A stretch of 7,354 bases of DNA from Promethearchaeota archaeon. GTDB taxonomy: Archaea > Asgardarchaeota > Lokiarchaeia > Sigynarchaeales > SOKP01. The position numbers were made by a program, and so were the translations under genes. Position 1 is the first letter of the stretch. Each line of letters starts with the position of its first letter. The notes under the pieces are model-generated. The model saw only the letters and a list, made by a program, of their open reading frames with translations. It searched no databases and was not told the DNA's origin. Below, in pieces: positions 5,641 to 7,354 of this stretch. The stretch spans positions 1 through 7,354 of the forward strand of contig DAOUUT010000190.1 of NCBI GenBank assembly GCA_030668025.1, given 5' to 3'.

Positions 5641-5668
5641 AAAAAAAAAAGCAACTCCAGATTGCTTT
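5641..5668 (-). terminator. hairpin plus T-run terminator of the Nfu gene
   Basis: On the minus strand AAAGCAA (5668-5662), a 7-base loop TCTGGAG, and TTGCTTT (5654-5648) form a perfect 7-base stem, followed by an unbroken T-run down to 5641 and two more T-runs. The stem begins inside the TAA stop codon of the Nfu gene (5669-5667). This has the form of a bacterial intrinsic terminator and would also work as a strong T-run terminator in archaea. Confidence 0.7.
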
Positions 5669-5894
5669 ATGCAACATTTTCGACTCTAACAACTTCAGGA
5701 ACAAATTGTTTAATCGCACGCTCAACGCCAAACGTTAGGGTCTGTTGGGCATGCATACAGCCCGCACAATGACCTAATAATCGTACTTTAACGATTCCGT
5801 CGTCGGTAATTTCAACGAGTTCTACATCTCCGCCGTCCATTTGTAATTGAGGCCTAATTTTTTCTAGTACTTCTTTTACTTTTTCTTTATCCAT
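5667..5894 (-). CDS. Nfu/NifU C-terminal-domain Fe-S scaffold protein
   Basis: A 75-residue stand-alone NifU-type C-terminal domain. Such proteins assemble or carry a [4Fe-4S] cluster between two protomers and pass it to apo-enzymes in the cytosol. The family signature is clear: MDGGDVELVEI at 19-29 and the cluster-binding pair C43 and C46 in GHCAGCMHAQQTL. Length equals the domain alone, as in many archaeal and bacterial small Nfu proteins, with no N-terminal extension. The ATG is supported by the domain start (KVKEVLEKIRPQLQ) and a TATA-like box 20-29 bases upstream. It forms its own transcription unit, closed by the hairpin terminator that overlaps its stop codon. No sulfur donor (SufS/IscS) or SufBC gene is in the window. 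Confidence 0.93.
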   Translation of the reverse strand: MDKEKVKEVLEKIRPQLQMDGGDVELVEITDDGIVKVRLLGHCAGCMHAQQTLTFGVERAIKQFVPEVVRVENVA

Positions 5895-5913
5895 ATAAAA
5901 TCACATATATTTG

Positions 5914-5923
5914 TTTTTTAAAT
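5914..5923 (-). promoter_or_regulatory. TATA-like box before the Nfu gene
   Basis: The minus strand reads ATTTAAAAAA 20-29 bases before the ATG at 5894. Just upstream of it, 5927-5940 (AATTTAATTAAATT) is a perfect 14-base A/T palindrome, which may be part of the promoter or chance. Confidence 0.35.
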
Positions 5924-6050
5924 CTTAATTTAATTAAATTATTTAACATATTTAAAGCAAAGCTCTTTAAAATATCGATATTTTTGAATAATCATTTGAT
6001 TAGAAACGATATTTTTAGAAAAAATCCTATTAAATAAAGACTTAAACTTA

Positions 6051-6060
6051 AAAAAAAAAA
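6051..6060 (-). terminator. T-run terminator after the SMP-30-like gene
   Basis: Ten consecutive T on the minus strand lie about 35 bases after the stop of the SMP-30-like gene. No stable stem precedes them. This fits archaeal T-run termination and separates the gene from the downstream Nfu unit. Confidence 0.45.
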
Positions 6061-6094
6061 TTAAAAGATAGTTCCCCAATTGAATTTAAAGAAT

Positions 6095-6931
6095 TTATGG
6101 GAGCCCTGCTCCAGGAGTATCGACTTCTACATATTCAATTCTACCGTTCGTTCTTGCATGTGTTGATGTAGCTACAAAAAGCGTTCGACGATCTGGTCCG
6201 CCTAACATGCAGGCATAAGCATCGTTTTCTACTTTTACTATGTGTGTAATCTGTCCTCCCTCTAAAACTCTAACAACTCTTCTACGTCCTGGTGCTGCAA
6301 CCCATATACCGCCCTCTGCATCTAGACAGATGCCATCTGGAGCTAAGGACTTAAGGTTAGCCCATACACGACGTCCTGAAAGAGAACCGTCTTCGATAAT
6401 ATCAAATGCTGTTAATCGCGCAGCAAATGTTTCAGCAACGATAAGAGTTTGATCGTCTGGGGTAATAACAGTACCATTAGGGAAAGCCATATCCTCTGCT
6501 ACTATCTTTGCGTCTCCATCTGGTGTTACTAGTATGAGTTTTGTTGGAACAAACGGTTTCTCGTGAAAATAATCGAAACCAAAATTTCCTATATATGCGC
6601 GACCTTTTTTATCTACAACCATATCATTTAAATAAACTGTTCCGAATTTGATTAAATCGACTACTTCAGTAACTCCCTCTGGATCGAGTCGTAGTAAGCG
6701 GCAATCTTCTACTGAAACTATTAGCAATCTACCATCAGGGAGCCAACCTAATCCTGAAACGGGACTAAGTCTTTCAATTATTGTCTCAGTTTTCCCTTTT
6801 AAATCAACTGTCATCACTTTATAAGTCTCCATATCAGCGAACCAGAGTTTATCGTCGTGCCATCGTGGACTTTCAGGAAATTTTAATCCTTCAAGTAATA
6901 TTTCTGTTTTAAGGGTAATTCTTTTGCTCAT
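6095..6931 (-). CDS. SMP-30/gluconolactonase/LRE-family sugar lactonase
   Basis: A 278-residue six-bladed beta-propeller of the SMP-30/gluconolactonase family, predicted to hydrolyse a sugar lactone to the acid with one divalent metal ion. The known metal ligands of SMP-30 have clear counterparts: E20 in KFPESPRW, N152 in FPNGT and D199 in APDGI; the substrate-contacting Asn corresponds to N102 in LNDM. The C-terminus (GRIEYVEVDTPGAGLP) is typical of bacterial LRE-family members. Length is usual for the family and no signal peptide is seen, so it is cytosolic. The gene is visibly less A/T-rich than its neighbours and the family is mainly bacterial, so past transfer from bacteria is plausible. 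It is monocistronic, divergent from the gene at 7064. The exact lactone is unknown; a link to the KduI-like enzyme through sugar acids is only a guess. Confidence 0.88.
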   Translation of the reverse strand: MSKRITLKTEILLEGLKFPESPRWHDDKLWFADMETYKVMTVDLKGKTETIIERLSPVSGLGWLPDGRLLIVSVEDCRLLRLDPEGVTEVVDLIKFGTVYLNDMVVDKKGRAYIGNFGFDYFHEKPFVPTKLILVTPDGDAKIVAEDMAFPNGTVITPDDQTLIVAETFAARLTAFDIIEDGSLSGRRVWANLKSLAPDGICLDAEGGIWVAAPGRRRVVRVLEGGQITHIVKVENDAYACMLGGPDRRTLFVATSTHARTNGRIEYVEVDTPGAGLP

Positions 6932-6950
6932 AATCTACTAATGATAAAAA

Positions 6951-6960
6951 GCTATAAAAA
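6951..6960 (-). promoter_or_regulatory. TATA-like box before the SMP-30-like gene
   Basis: The minus strand reads TTTTTATAGC 20-29 bases before the ATG at 6931. This fits an archaeal promoter with a transcript starting near the start codon. Confidence 0.4.
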
Positions 6961-6963
6961 TCT

Positions 6964-6979
6964 TTTTCGAAGTCGAAAA
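6964..6979. promoter_or_regulatory. inverted repeat next to the SMP-30 promoter, possible operator
   Basis: TTTTCGA and TCGAAAA are 7-base arms around a 2-base centre (AG). The repeat lies directly upstream of the TATA-like box of the SMP-30-like gene, in the 132-base divergent region, where a regulator or the BRE element would bind. It contains C/G positions and is less likely than the pure A/T palindromes to be chance. Confidence 0.35.
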
Positions 6980-7030
6980 TTCATGTTTTTTAATTTCAAA
7001 AAGTTAATTATCTTTTATTAATTAATAAAT

Positions 7031-7040
7031 AATTAATAAA
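7031..7040 (+). promoter_or_regulatory. TATA-like box before the gene at 7064
   Basis: AATTAATAAA lies 24-33 bases upstream of the ATG at 7064. It is the second copy of the motif: the palindrome TTATTAATTAATAA occurs just before it at 7016-7029. Either copy may be the TATA box. Confidence 0.35.
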
Positions 7041-7063
7041 CGCATTAAATTATTGAGAATAAT

Positions 7064-7354
7064 ATGAACGAAAACGAGAACGAAAAAATTGAAGGATCTG
7101 ATGTAAGAAAACAACCATCAAGGATGTCGAGACGTACTAGACCCGTTAGAAAGACACAAGGTCAAATATTACAAGAGGCTTTAGGATTGGATCCAGAAGC
7201 CCTTAAGAGCATCGAGGCTAAATTATCCATAATTAAATTTTTGGATTATTTTTCGGAGGAAACTTTAAATTTTATATTTAAGAAGAGCAGTGTCGATAAG
7301 TATATAGAAAATATGTCGGAGAAAATTCAAAAATTAGATTTGGGTGGAGAAGAA
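7064..7354 (+). CDS. unrecognised protein, highly charged N-terminus (partial)
   Basis: The frame is open from ATG 7064 to the last base of the window, giving the first 97 residues of a longer protein. It begins with an acidic, repetitive NENENEK stretch, then a basic segment (RKQPSRMSRRTRPVRKTQ, about 15-32) and then a helical region (QILQEALGLDPEALKSIEAK, SIIKFLDYFSEETLNFIFKK, VDKYIENMSEKIQKL). There is no signal peptide. The basic patch could bind nucleic acid or acidic lipids, and the rest could be a small helical or coiled-coil domain. I do not recognise the family. A TATA-like box lies 24-33 bases upstream and no ribosome binding site is obvious, as for its neighbours. Confidence 0.65.
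   Translation, partial: MNENENEKIEGSDVRKQPSRMSRRTRPVRKTQGQILQEALGLDPEALKSIEAKLSIIKFLDYFSEETLNFIFKKSSVDKYIENMSEKIQKLDLGGEE

Noticed and set aside
5927..5940. A/T palindrome AATTTAATTAAATT as an operator
   Set aside because: Pure A/T palindromes of this length are common by chance here and nothing else supports a regulator site.
6240..6452. Plus-strand 70-residue open frame
   Set aside because: It is antisense to the SMP-30-like gene, whose metal ligands and family C-terminus are clear; composition of the shadow frame is not protein-like.

Overview
The window looks like archaeal DNA, most likely from an Asgard archaeon of the Loki/Heimdall type. Evidence: very AT-rich sequence; A/T boxes about 18-33 bases upstream of most start codons with no obvious ribosome binding site, as expected for leaderless archaeal transcripts; an MglA-type small GTPase; and a large multi-domain arrestin-like protein. 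The lineage is inferred from gene content. No rRNA, tRNA, CRISPR array or insertion sequence was seen. No gap between genes exceeds 300 bases; the longest are 1873-2145 and 4236-4502.

Layout. 1-165 is the end of an unrecognised plus-strand gene. 1872-199 (minus) is a two-gene unit: a HAD-family phosphatase followed by a tandem double-GNAT acetyltransferase. After a divergent AT-rich promoter region, 2146-4235 (plus) is a second two-gene unit: a three-domain arrestin-like protein interrupted by one in-frame TAA at 2605-2607, then a KduI-like bicupin (5-keto-4-deoxyuronate isomerase family). On the minus strand follow an MglA-like GTPase (5096-4503), a small helical/winged-helix protein whose C-terminus resembles the end of PCI domains (5579-5202), an Nfu-type Fe-S scaffold (5894-5667) closed by a hairpin plus T-run, and an SMP-30/gluconolactonase-family lactonase (6931-6095). 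A divergent plus-strand gene starts at 7064 and runs off the end.

Functional reading. Three products (arrestin-like protein, GTPase, PCI-like protein) belong to fold classes used in eukaryotic trafficking and scaffolding, but nothing here proves they act together. The KduI-like isomerase and the SMP-30 lactonase both belong to families acting on sugar acids, yet sit in separate transcription units. The most notable point is the arrestin-like gene: the frame stays open and well conserved-looking for 248 codons after the stop, so a sequencing error, a very recent nonsense mutation or readthrough must be told apart.
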